Source: Myxococcales bacterium (GTDB lineage: Bacteria > Myxococcota_A > UBA9160 > SMWR01). From it: a stretch of DNA of 64,000 nucleotides. The notes beneath the pieces were generated by a model that did no database searches, was not told the DNA's origin, and worked only from the letters and a program-made list of their open reading frames with translations. The first letter of the stretch is position 1. Every line of letters begins with the position of its first letter. Both the position numbers and the translations under genes were made by a program. Positions 1 through 7,428 of the stretch are shown piece after piece. The stretch is taken from positions 30,878 to 94,877 of the forward strand of contig JADFQO010000008.1 of NCBI GenBank assembly GCA_022561775.1, read 5' to 3'.

Positions 1-459
1 GACCTCGCGAAGCGTCACGAGGGTCGCGCTGGGTGCGCTCGAGACCGCGAGTGCCGGGGCGATGACACCCAATCGCCAGTCGCCAGTCGCCGCGTAGACG
101 GCGCCGCCCACGAACACGCTCGTGAGACCGATCTCGACCGCGGAAAGACCCAGGATCCTAGGGCCGACTTCTCGAAAGGTCGTGAAGCGAAACGCCGCGC
201 CGACGCCGAAGAGGATGAATCCGATGCCGAGTTCGCGCAGCACTCGCAGCGGCACCTCGGTGTCGGAGCCCAACATGAACTGAGCCAGGGTCGCTTCCGG
301 GTCTACCAACGCCAAGCCGACGTGGGGGCCGAGGATCAAACCCACCAACAGATACACAGTGACCCGGGGAATTCCGTGGCGCGAGGCCACCCGCCCGATC
401 GCCAGACTCAGCAGCAACGCCACGGCGAGCGGAACGAAGCTGGAAAAGAAGGAAGTCAG
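1..459 (-). CDS. Cation:proton antiporter, N-terminal part (truncated by window edge)
   Basis: The minus strand reads a hydrophobic protein that runs off the left edge: about 153 codons with a first helix (residues 8-25), then VYLLVGLILGPHVG, a typical second helix of monovalent cation:proton antiporters of the CPA2 type, and LRELGIGFILFGVGAAF. An in-frame TAG at 477-475 limits the start. No ATG, GTG or TTG occurs before a GTG at codon 13, and a CTG at 459-457 has an AGAGG about 11 bases upstream, so either CTG or the later GTG is the start. It should be an inner-membrane Na+(K+)/H+ exchanger; the ion and any C-terminal regulatory domain lie outside the window. It is divergent from the epimerase gene at 607. 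Confidence 0.75.
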   Translation of the reverse strand, partial: MTSFFSSFVPLAVALLLSLAIGRVASRHGIPRVTVYLLVGLILGPHVGLALVDPEATLAQFMLGSDTEVPLRVLRELGIGFILFGVGAAFRFTTFREVGPRILGLSAVEIGLTSVFVGGAVYAATGDWRLGVIAPALAVSSAPSATLVTLREV

Positions 460-606
460 TGGTTGGTCCGTCCTCTACCCGTTTCGATCGTCTACCGTTT
501 CGATGGATGTACTTTGCACGGGGTGCTTCCGCGCGACCGGCCGCGGTCTCGGAGGCCCTCTCGCGCACTGTACACCAAGCGAGATCCATGGAAGCTCGGA
601 GATTCG

Positions 607-1635
607 ATGAGGGTGCTGGTCACGGGAGGGACGGGCTTCGTGGGATCCCATGCCGTCTCCGCACTCCGACGCACCGGTCATCGGGTGCGCCTACTGGTTC
701 GGGATCCCAGCAAGATCCAGCGAGTGCTCGAAGTCCGGGGAATCGAGGTGGACGATTACGCGATTGGCGACATGGCCGACGCCCAGGCCGTCCGCACCGC
801 ACTCAAGGGCTGCGATGCCGTCCTGCACGCGGCTGCAACACTATATGGTGGTAAAGAGATCTACACCGCCAATGTGCAGGGTGCTCGCAATGTCCTGGGC
901 ATCGCTTGCGAACTCGGGTTCGACCCGATCCTCTTCATCTCGACGGTCGGAGCGATGTTTCCACCCGCGGGCGAGCGCTTCGCGGTCGACGATCCGATTC
1001 GCGGTTTGGAGACCACCTACGGGCGCTCCAAGGCCGAGAGCGAGCGCTTCGCACGCGAGCTACAGGCACGGGGTGCACCGCTCGTCACACTCTATCCCGC
1101 GGGCGTTTTTGGGCCCGACGATCCGGGCCCCGGAGAATCCACCAGGGGCCTGCGCGACGGGATCCGCTTTGGCTGGCCGATCACCGCCGGCGGTGTCTCG
1201 ATCGTAGACGTTCGAGACCTCGCGGAAATCATTGCCGCGGCCCTCGAAACGGGATGTGGACCGCGGCGCTTCATGGCTGGCGGACACTTCGCGAGCTGGT
1301 CTGAACTCGCAGACCTCTGCGACGCGCTGACAGGCCGACGCGCGCTGCGCTTCCCGATGCCCACCTCTCTGCTGCGCGGAATCGGACGGCTGCTCGACGC
1401 TGCGAAGAGGATCGTGCCCTTCGACTACCCGATCACCCACGAAGCAGCAGAGATGATGACCCGCTTCGTCCCCTGTGACAGCCGCGCAACCGTCGAGCAG
1501 CTCGGTGTCCGGTTTCGCCCGACCGCGGAGACGCTTAGCGACACAATCCGGTGGCTCTACGAAGCGGGCGAGATCAGCGCGAAGATCGCAGGCCGGATCG
1601 CAAACGACCGCGACGATCGTCATTTGGCCTCGTGA
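607..1635 (+). CDS. NAD(P)-dependent epimerase/dehydratase (extended SDR family)
   Basis: The 342-residue product starts MRVLVTGGTGFVGSHAV, the glycine-rich nucleotide-binding loop of extended short-chain dehydrogenases, and carries the catalytic tyrosine and lysine in TYGRSKAESE near residue 140. The ATG at 607 is preferred over upstream in-frame starts because the Rossmann motif begins there and a GGAG lies just upstream. The family reduces or epimerises sugar nucleotides, sterols, flavonoid-like ketones or ceramide precursors; the best general match is to the dihydroflavonol-4-reductase-like group, but the substrate cannot be read from the sequence. It stands alone: the neighbour upstream is divergent and the one downstream is convergent. 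Confidence 0.85.
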   Translation: MRVLVTGGTGFVGSHAVSALRRTGHRVRLLVRDPSKIQRVLEVRGIEVDDYAIGDMADAQAVRTALKGCDAVLHAAATLYGGKEIYTANVQGARNVLGIACELGFDPILFISTVGAMFPPAGERFAVDDPIRGLETTYGRSKAESERFARELQARGAPLVTLYPAGVFGPDDPGPGESTRGLRDGIRFGWPITAGGVSIVDVRDLAEIIAAALETGCGPRRFMAGGHFASWSELADLCDALTGRRALRFPMPTSLLRGIGRLLDAAKRIVPFDYPITHEAAEMMTRFVPCDSRATVEQLGVRFRPTAETLSDTIRWLYEAGEISAKIAGRIANDRDDRHLAS

Positions 1636-1647
1636 TTCAGACTCGTA

Positions 1648-1940
1648 GTCGAACTCCTTTGCGGGAATTAGTTGCTTGGGGGCGGTGACGAGAGGCCTTC
1701 GCGCTCAAACCCCATGTCGCGCTCAGGCCTCTCGTCACCGCCCCCAAGCAGCCGCTCTCGTTCGAGAGGGCCTCTGGGTTGGATGGTTTTTCATTGCGCA
1801 GAGGTGAGGATTCGCTGGGGACCGGAACGCAAGAGCTGCGTGCCCGGACAGACCATGACTGATTGTACTTGAGCTTCACTAGCCGGGGGCCCAGTTGGCC
1901 GGATCGGGTTCTGAGCGAGTGGCTCTTGCGTCCCGGCCCC
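1648..1940 (+). repeat. Large structured intergenic repeat, copy A (~290 bp)
   Basis: This segment matches the reverse complement of 40443-40730 over its whole length. Module 1 is a perfect 25 bp inverted repeat (1674-1698 with 1725-1749) around a 26-base loop containing CTCAAACCCCATGTCG. Module 2 (1817-1940) is closed by an imperfect stem pairing 1817-1836 with 1921-1940 and contains a block of about 46 bases (1829-1873) identical in both copies. It lies between convergent genes. Open frames through it are not protein-like. It may be a MITE-like element or a structured RNA; no family is recognised. Confidence 0.8.
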
Positions 1941-1991
1941 TCGGGAATCGGGGCGCGCGACGACGCGGGAGATCGCGAACGGATTTACGAG

Positions 1992-3422
1992 TTAGTTGAG
2001 CGATCCGCGTTTGGCGTTCGAAGTTGCCGCAGTCGTGGTCTGCGTCGAAACCCAACGAGCCGCAAGCTCGGGGCTGCATTTGCGACCCTCGCAAAAGACA
2101 CCCTGGAGTACTTCCGCAGCGATCTGCGAAGCGCTGCGCCACCACCGGTCGCTCTGGACCAGCAGCACGGCCAGCGCAATCTCCGGATGGTCGGCCGGCG
2201 CGACTCCCACGAACCACTCGTAGCGGCCCTTGGGATCCGTACCCGACAAACTCCCGGTCTTGCCCGCGACCTCGACGGGACCCAACAGCGGCTTTCCATT
2301 GCGCTTGCGGAAGGCCCGCCGCGCCGTCCCCTTGAGGGTCGTATCGGTCAGCATCGCGCGAAGCTCGTCGGCGAGCTCCGGAGTCATGACCTGGCGCGGA
2401 GCGGGGCTGGCGGGCAACAGCATTTCGCGTCCGTCGGCGTCGTGCACACCCTCGATCCAATGGGGAGCCACCAACTCGCCGCGCGCGAGCGTGGCGGCAA
2501 GCTGGACGGCGTGCAGCGGCGTGATCCGAGAGCCCGCAAGTCCGCAGCCCAGCCGTCCCACGTCGTAGCGATCCTCAGCGGGATCCACGGTGCCCGCGGG
2601 ATGGGCAGGTGCCGGCTCCGACAACCAGCCAAAACGCGAGATCGCATCTACCAGTGGCGCTTCGCCCAGCGCGTGAACCGCCAACTGCGCGAAACATTGG
2701 TTGTTGGAACTCGCGAGGGCCTCGCGGAGCGAGATCTCGTGGCCCGTGCGGGGCGGATCGATCGATTTGCGCGTCAGCGTGTGGGGACTGCCGCTGTAGC
2801 GGCAGGGGAGCTTCGCAAGGCTGGGATCGCGAGCCAATGCGGCCGCCGCAGTGATGACCTTCACGAGTGAGGCGGCCGGATAGAGTTTGTTGGGCGGGAA
2901 CTGGTTGACATCGGTGGACGCGTAGGTGAGCACCCGGCCGGTGTCGGGATCGAGCAGGATGACGTGGCCGAGAGCGACCTTGCCGTCGTGCAGGATCTTG
3001 AAGACGTTTCGGGTGAGTTCGGTGTCGAGGGAGTAACGAACGTCGAGTGACTCGATCCGGCCCGCGGTTCCGCGAAGGATCGGCATCGACTCGACAAAGC
3101 GCTCTACGCCGAGTTCATTGATGGCGGTGTCGAGGCTCAGGACCCGTTCGGTGACCGGCGGCCGTTCGAAGAGATGGCGCGGCGGATTCGCGAGCGGGTC
3201 GCTGGCCACCGGATCCCGCGCGACGACCACCGCGTACTCGTCCGGTTCAGGCGGAGTTTGCGGCTTCCAGGCCAGACCGAGCGCACCAACCGCGACGAGC
3301 GCAAAACAACTCGCGAGCGTAGCCAGACCGCGCCGGGACCACCGACGCCGCCTCTTCTGCTGGGCCTCGCGCCAGCGACAAACCTCAGCGCCGCGCCGTC
3401 GTCTGCCGTGGTCCTCTATCAA
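1992..3422 (-). CDS. Penicillin-binding protein, transpeptidase domain
   Basis: The 476-residue protein has a basic N-terminus, one membrane anchor (about 32-52) and a periplasmic transpeptidase domain with all three active-site motifs: SLVK (Ser185, Lys188), SNN (239-241) and KTG (388-390). It should cross-link peptidoglycan as a class-B-like or stand-alone PBP; the usual N-terminal dimerisation domain of FtsI/PBP2 is short or missing, so it resembles the mono-domain YbgC/MrcB C-terminal type less than a free transpeptidase. It also has several cysteines in the mature part (207, 243, 293), unusual for a periplasmic domain and possibly disulfide-bonded. The start is TTG at 3422; a later start is possible. 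Assignment to a named PBP is not supported. Confidence 0.85.
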   Translation of the reverse strand: MIEDHGRRRRGAEVCRWREAQQKRRRRWSRRGLATLASCFALVAVGALGLAWKPQTPPEPDEYAVVVARDPVASDPLANPPRHLFERPPVTERVLSLDTAINELGVERFVESMPILRGTAGRIESLDVRYSLDTELTRNVFKILHDGKVALGHVILLDPDTGRVLTYASTDVNQFPPNKLYPAASLVKVITAAAALARDPSLAKLPCRYSGSPHTLTRKSIDPPRTGHEISLREALASSNNQCFAQLAVHALGEAPLVDAISRFGWLSEPAPAHPAGTVDPAEDRYDVGRLGCGLAGSRITPLHAVQLAATLARGELVAPHWIEGVHDADGREMLLPASPAPRQVMTPELADELRAMLTDTTLKGTARRAFRKRNGKPLLGPVEVAGKTGSLSGTDPKGRYEWFVGVAPADHPEIALAVLLVQSDRWWRSASQIAAEVLQGVFCEGRKCSPELAARWVSTQTTTAATSNAKRGSLN

Positions 3423-3466
3423 ATCGCCGCCGCCCTCTCGTTCAGCGTCTGATCAAATTCAGCCCT

Positions 3467-3523
3467 GACGGGACCAAACCGGTCCCGTCGCCGCAATGCG
3501 AATCCGAAGGATTCGCCAGCTGG
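3467..3523 (+). repeat. Bipartite palindromic repeat, copy 1
   Basis: Hairpin one (3467-3489, GACGGGACC paired with GGTCCCGTC) is followed by a short linker and hairpin two, GCGAATCCGAAGGATTCGC at 3498-3516, then CCAGCTGG. It sits between the start of the PBP gene and the stop of the Nfu gene. Confidence 0.85.
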
Positions 3524-3578
3524 CGGGGCATCGATCCGGAACCCGCGCCGCTCACCGGCTTCTGCTCCACCCGATCCG

Positions 3579-4136
3579 CTATACGGCCACCACCTCGCGA
3601 ATCTCCGGTATCTCTTCGCGGAGCCGCGACTCGACGGCCATCTTCAATGTCGCGGTCGCACTCGGACAACCGCTGCAGGCGCCGCGCATCTGGAGTTCGA
3701 CGACGCCCTCGCGAAAGCCCAGAAATAGAATGTCTCCGCCATCCCGAGCCACGGCGGGCCGAATCTCATCATCGAGGATGCGGCAGATCCGCTGCACCAG
3801 GGCGCCACCCGCTTCCGCGGCCACCGCTCGATAGCCGGGGCCAAGCGCGGGCTCGCCCGAACCCAGATGGTTCTTCAGCACATCGACGATGGGCTGCGCG
3901 ATGTCCACCCACTCGGCGTTTTCGCGCTTGGAGACGGTCGCAAAATTCGCCGCGAAATAGACTCCCACCACTCCGTCGACCGAAAAGAGCTGGTGGGCGA
4001 GTGGAGAGACGTCTCTTGCAGGCGGCGCGTCGAAGCTCGCACTCGCGCTGCCCTCGACAATGCGCTTGCCCATCACCCATTTGATGCTGTTGGGGTTGGG
4101 GGTGCGCTCGGCGTGCATTCGAAAGCCGAGATCCAT
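3579..4136 (-). CDS. Nfu-type iron-sulfur cluster carrier (Nfu_N + NifU C-terminal)
   Basis: The 185-residue protein has an Nfu N-terminal domain (RTPNPNSIKWVM near residue 11, FSVDGVVGVYF near 51) and a NifU-like C-terminal domain with the cluster-binding GACSGCPS motif (Cys154 and Cys157). Such proteins receive a [4Fe-4S] cluster from the SUF or ISC scaffold and hand it to targets such as aconitase, which is encoded in this window, as are other Fe-S enzymes (the RNA methyltransferase, IlvD and CysH). It is cytoplasmic. Upstream of the start lie about 140 non-coding bases and a partial copy of the large repeat. Confidence 0.92.
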   Translation of the reverse strand: MDLGFRMHAERTPNPNSIKWVMGKRIVEGSASASFDAPPARDVSPLAHQLFSVDGVVGVYFAANFATVSKRENAEWVDIAQPIVDVLKNHLGSGEPALGPGYRAVAAEAGGALVQRICRILDDEIRPAVARDGGDILFLGFREGVVELQMRGACSGCPSATATLKMAVESRLREEIPEIREVVAV

Positions 4137-4279
4137 CGGCGACCCTCACCTCGTTGGGGGTTTCGGCCCGACCAGACCGAACCGCGAGCGTAGCCAAGAT
4201 TCCAGGTGGCCGTCTAGAGGGGAGAAACCCTAGCGGTGCGCCCCGCGGCGCTCAGAACCCGTTTCAACGCGTGGCACCT

Positions 4280-4379
4280 GCTTGGGTGCGGTGACGGGAG
4301 GGTTTCGGGCGACATGGGGTTCGAGCCCGAGGCCCTCCCGTCACCCCACCCGAGCAGCAACCCCCGCAAAGGAGAGTCC
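4280..4379 (-). repeat. Large structured repeat, copy C (module 1 only)
   Basis: Read on the minus strand this matches the first module of copies A and B: a long inverted repeat (GGTGACGGGAGGG paired with CCCTCCCGTCACC) around the conserved loop CTCGAACCCCATGTCG. Module 2 is absent, so the two modules can exist separately. It lies just downstream of the bipartite repeat at 4381. Confidence 0.75.
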
Positions 4380-4380
4380 G

Positions 4381-4440
4381 GCCAGACGGGGCCGAATAGG
4401 TCCCGTCGCCGCAAAGCGAATCCGAAGGATTCGCCAGCTA
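4381..4440 (+). repeat. Bipartite palindromic repeat, copy 2
   Basis: GACGGGGCC...GGTCCCGTC (4385-4407), linker GCCGCAAA, then GCGAATCCGAAGGATTCGC (4416-4434) and CCAGCTAG. The terminal CTA is the stop codon of the HAD gene on the minus strand. Confidence 0.85.
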
Positions 4441-5235
4441 GGTGCCAAAGAGTTGCAGCTCGGCGTTCTCGAGCCTGCAGACCCGATAACCGCGCTGACG
4501 GGCCAGCTCGACCTCGCGCTCGCCGTTGTACCCCCAGGCCGCGAGCGCACACCGGACACCCAACCCCGCCACCCTGTCGAGGTGGTTGATCTTGTCGTCG
4601 ACGAAACCCATTTCGTCGTAAGCGACCCCGACCGTCTCGTGCAGCTGTCGCAGGTGGGCGTCTTTGTGGACGCCCGCCTCCTTGTCGAGCACCCGTTCGC
4701 TGGGAAAGAGCGCCTCGATTCCGTAATCGCGCAGCAACGCATCGACGGTCTCCGCGTCCTTCGAGGTGGCGATCGCGAGCAAAGTGTCACCGGCTCTGCG
4801 GTGCAGGATCTCCAGGAACGGCAGATAGGGACCCATCATTCGCCTCCAACCCGTGGGATCCCGGCGCGAGAGCGCCGTCCGATTCTCGTAGAAGCGGCGG
4901 TGGAATTCCTGCAACCAGCCCTCGTCGAGTTCGGATCGGAAGACATCGTAGTCGGCTTGATCGGCGATCGGTCTGCTGACCTCGAGCGCGGAGAGGCTGA
5001 TCGCGAAATCCTCCGCGCGATTGCCGAGCGGCATCAGCTCAAGAAAGGAGGCGTATAGGGGATCTTCAGACAACCGACTCGGAGTGGGCAGAGACCCACT
5101 CTCGAGCGCCGCGCGGCGATCGTCAAATCGCGAGGTTTTAATCATTTCTGTGTAGGTCAGGAGCGCGACCGCGAACGACTCGGGAGCGCTGTCCGAGATG
5201 ACTCCATCAAAGTCGAGGGCGAGCAGGCGAAGCAA
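4438..5235 (-). CDS. HAD-superfamily hydrolase
   Basis: The 265-residue cytoplasmic protein opens with LLALDFDGVISDS, the HAD nucleophile motif (Asp8 and Asp10), and later has a Ser/Thr motif (ATSKDAETV) and the acidic motif GFVDDKINHLDRVAGLGVRC with a following AWGYNG, as in phosphoglycolate phosphatase-like enzymes. A long helical cap lies between. The likely activity is a small-molecule phosphatase; the substrate is not evident. The start is TTG at 5235. The stop codon is contributed by the CTAG edge of the adjacent bipartite repeat. It is followed upstream by the nucleotidyltransferase gene on the same strand with a 35 bp gap. Confidence 0.85.
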   Translation of the reverse strand: MLRLLALDFDGVISDSAPESFAVALLTYTEMIKTSRFDDRRAALESGSLPTPSRLSEDPLYASFLELMPLGNRAEDFAISLSALEVSRPIADQADYDVFRSELDEGWLQEFHRRFYENRTALSRRDPTGWRRMMGPYLPFLEILHRRAGDTLLAIATSKDAETVDALLRDYGIEALFPSERVLDKEAGVHKDAHLRQLHETVGVAYDEMGFVDDKINHLDRVAGLGVRCALAAWGYNGEREVELARQRGYRVCRLENAELQLFGT

Positions 5236-5270
5236 GGCGAGGCGAGCTTAGCCAAATCCAATCCGAGTGA

Positions 5271-5942
5271 TCAGCATCGCGAAGCAGGTTCGGTTTCGAG
5301 TGCCTCCCGTGCCGCCTCGCAATGAAGCTGGAGACGCCTCACGAGTTCGGCCTGTTCGAGGTCGAGCCGGCCGACGATTTCGGCGAGCCCGGAGATCTGA
5401 TCCAAAGGAGAGCCGTCGGGGATCGGCTGATCGATTCGCGCGTAGGCGTTGCGGAGCGACTCGCGCGCCCTCTCTGTGTCGCCGCGCAACAGCGCCTTCA
5501 GGGCGGCGACACCGTTCGCGAGCGCGCTGTAGGTGAGCGACCAGTGATCGCCCCGGGCGTCGATATTGTCGAGGTCGTAGGCGTCGTCCCTTCCAATCGA
5601 CGCCGCGAATACTTCGATGTCCACGCGCCAATAGAGCGGAACCTCGGCGAATTGGACAAAGATGAGCCGACGCTTGTCAGAATTCTGGAGCAGGGGATCC
5701 GCACGGATCGATTCGACTGGGCCCACCGAGGTCAGGATATCGGGAAGATCATCGATGGCGTCGTGAAACTGCGAGTCGGGCAGATCCCAGAAAACGTCGA
5801 TGTCGCTGTAGGGGTCGCTCGTCCCACGCGCGAGCGAACCGCGAAGCCCGGCAGCAGAACCCGCGACCGCCTCCTCCAGCACACGCGTCACCGCGTTCGC
5901 GAGCGAGCGGCGGACTGATGGGTCGAGGTTGATGGCGACCAC
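5271..5942 (-). CDS. Nucleotidyltransferase-domain protein
   Basis: The 223-residue protein has the pol-beta-type nucleotidyltransferase signature RGSLARGTSDPYSDIDVFWD (residues 34-53), with the metal-binding Asp47 and Asp49, and a helical C-terminal half. Proteins of this kind transfer NMP groups to small molecules, RNA or protein, and short ones are often paired in toxin-antitoxin or streptomycin-adenylyltransferase-like systems. The start is GTG at 5942. Only 5 bp separate it from the TOPRIM-like gene immediately upstream, so the two are probably translated together and may act together. The target is unknown. Confidence 0.8.
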   Translation of the reverse strand: MVAINLDPSVRRSLANAVTRVLEEAVAGSAAGLRGSLARGTSDPYSDIDVFWDLPDSQFHDAIDDLPDILTSVGPVESIRADPLLQNSDKRRLIFVQFAEVPLYWRVDIEVFAASIGRDDAYDLDNIDARGDHWSLTYSALANGVAALKALLRGDTERARESLRNAYARIDQPIPDGSPLDQISGLAEIVGRLDLEQAELVRRLQLHCEAAREALETEPASRC

Positions 5943-5947
5943 GGGCC

Positions 5948-6574
5948 TCAGGCTCGCGGGTCCGAAATCCCCAACCCTTCGCGCAGCCGGTCGAAGAGTC
6001 GGTGCACATCGGGGTGCAGTTCTTCCGCGCGGGTGGCGCGCGCCACACGCTGGACGGAAATCGACTGGCCGACGACGCGGGGCAGCTCGCCATTGGGGCC
6101 GAGCAGCCGCTTCGCGTCGATCTGGCCGTAGGCGGCTTCGTCGACCGAACCCGGTAGCGCCGCGTCGATCGCCCGGCGAATCCGCCGGTCGCCGCCGGGG
6201 ATCCTCAGGGTGCGCTGAATCGCGGCCGGGACGAGCAGGTAGCTCTCGATGTGACGGCGTCCCCAGGTGAAGAACTCGAGACCCGGAACGCCCGAATCGG
6301 AAAGTGGCGGCTGGTTACCGTCGTCTCGATCCAGAACGCAGAGGCCGATCAATCCCGCGCCCAAGCCGCCGGCGCTGTGAAAATGCGCGACGGCTCGAGC
6401 GGGACGGCGACCCCCGAGAATCACCGATGCGCCGAAGAGCCGGCGGCCTATCGATGGCAGCAACCGATACGCCCAGGCCCGCAAGATCGCGCGGTCCTGG
6501 GGCCCCTCGACGTAGACGATCAGACGGCGGGGAGGGGTACGGGAGGGCTCGACGACGGGGTCCATTCGCAACAC
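5948..6574 (-). CDS. TOPRIM-like protein of unknown function
   Basis: The 208-residue protein starts with a basic tail and then VYVEGPQDRAILRAW (Glu23 in a TOPRIM-like position) and, after a glycine-rich stretch, LCVLDRDDG (Asp82, Asp84, Asp85). A Glu followed about 60 residues later by DxDD is the arrangement of TOPRIM folds in OLD-type nucleases and DUF4435-like proteins, which cut or process nucleic acid with divalent metals. No ATPase domain is attached. The TTG start at 6574 has GGGGAG eight bases upstream; an in-frame ATG at 6565 is the alternative. It is the first gene of a pair with the nucleotidyltransferase. The functional call is tentative. Confidence 0.55.
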   Translation of the reverse strand: MLRMDPVVEPSRTPPRRLIVYVEGPQDRAILRAWAYRLLPSIGRRLFGASVILGGRRPARAVAHFHSAGGLGAGLIGLCVLDRDDGNQPPLSDSGVPGLEFFTWGRRHIESYLLVPAAIQRTLRIPGGDRRIRRAIDAALPGSVDEAAYGQIDAKRLLGPNGELPRVVGQSISVQRVARATRAEELHPDVHRLFDRLREGLGISDPRA

Positions 6575-6704
6575 TTGGGCTCCCCGGGGGATAACGCTGC
6601 TTCGCCCCTATTAGACCACATTCGGCTGATCGGTTCAGGCCAATCCGAGCCTCTTTTGAGCAAATTTTTTGCGCAGCCGGCGATCAGCGGTGTATTTTGA
6701 CGTC

Positions 6705-7346
6705 ATGGTTTCTGTGTTGATCGCCGACGACCACAGCGTGGTGCGAGAGGGTGTGCGCCACTTGATCGAAACAGAGGCTGACATCGACATTTGCGCCGAG
6801 GCCTCGGATGGTCGCGAGGTCCTCGAGCAAGTCGAGAAAAACAAACCGGATCTCGTGATCCTCGACATCTCCATGCCCCGGCTGAGCGGCCTGGAGACCC
6901 TTGAGCGCATCCGCACCAAACATCCGGGCACCAAGACCATCCTGCTCTCCGTGCACGCAGATCCTTCCATGATCCAAAGTGCGGTCGCTCTGGGCGTGGA
7001 CGGTTACGTGCTCAAAAACGCCAGGAAGAGCGAGATCCTCGACGCGATTCGCGCCGTGATTCGGGGTGGGAGCTACTTCAGCCCGACCGTTGCCCGCGAA
7101 ATCGTCACCCAGATTCGCGACCCGCGACCCGCCACCGAGCAGCCGTTCTCGGTTCTTTCCGCCCGAGAGCGGGAAGTCCTGCACCTGATCGCCGAGGGCC
7201 TCTCCGCCAAGGAGGTCGCGGCGCAACTCGGTATCAGCACCAAGACGGTCGAAGCGCACCGCACCAGCCTGATGCGCAAACTCGGCCTCCGAAAGGCGAC
7301 CGAACTCGTGCGCTACGCGGTGCGCCACGGGCTCATCGAAGCCTGA
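6705..7346 (+). CDS. NarL/FixJ-family response regulator
   Basis: The 213-residue protein has a receiver domain (acidic Asp8 and Asp9, phospho-acceptor Asp54 in VILDISMPRL, Thr/Ser in ILLSVHAD, Lys in YVLKNA) and a C-terminal LuxR-type helix-turn-helix (LSAREREVLHLIAEGLSAKE, about residues 146-205). It would bind DNA as a dimer when phosphorylated. No histidine kinase is encoded next to it, so it is an orphan here. The ATG at 6705 matches the usual start of the receiver fold; a TTG at 6669 would add twelve residues. It is transcribed away from the preceding minus-strand cluster and converges on the methyltransferase gene. Confidence 0.92.
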   Translation: MVSVLIADDHSVVREGVRHLIETEADIDICAEASDGREVLEQVEKNKPDLVILDISMPRLSGLETLERIRTKHPGTKTILLSVHADPSMIQSAVALGVDGYVLKNARKSEILDAIRAVIRGGSYFSPTVAREIVTQIRDPRPATEQPFSVLSAREREVLHLIAEGLSAKEVAAQLGISTKTVEAHRTSLMRKLGLRKATELVRYAVRHGLIEA

Positions 7347-7428
7347 GCAGCCAGACGTTCGCGCGCTGGATCCGGCGCTCGACGCATTCGCCACGACTGC
7401 GGCCGCGCAGCGCGCGTCGGCCCGCCGA

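Noticed and set aside
1637..1879. 80-residue frame that also occurs (as a similar protein) at 40503
   Set aside because: The similarity follows from the shared DNA repeat; substitutions keep base pairing rather than codon sense.
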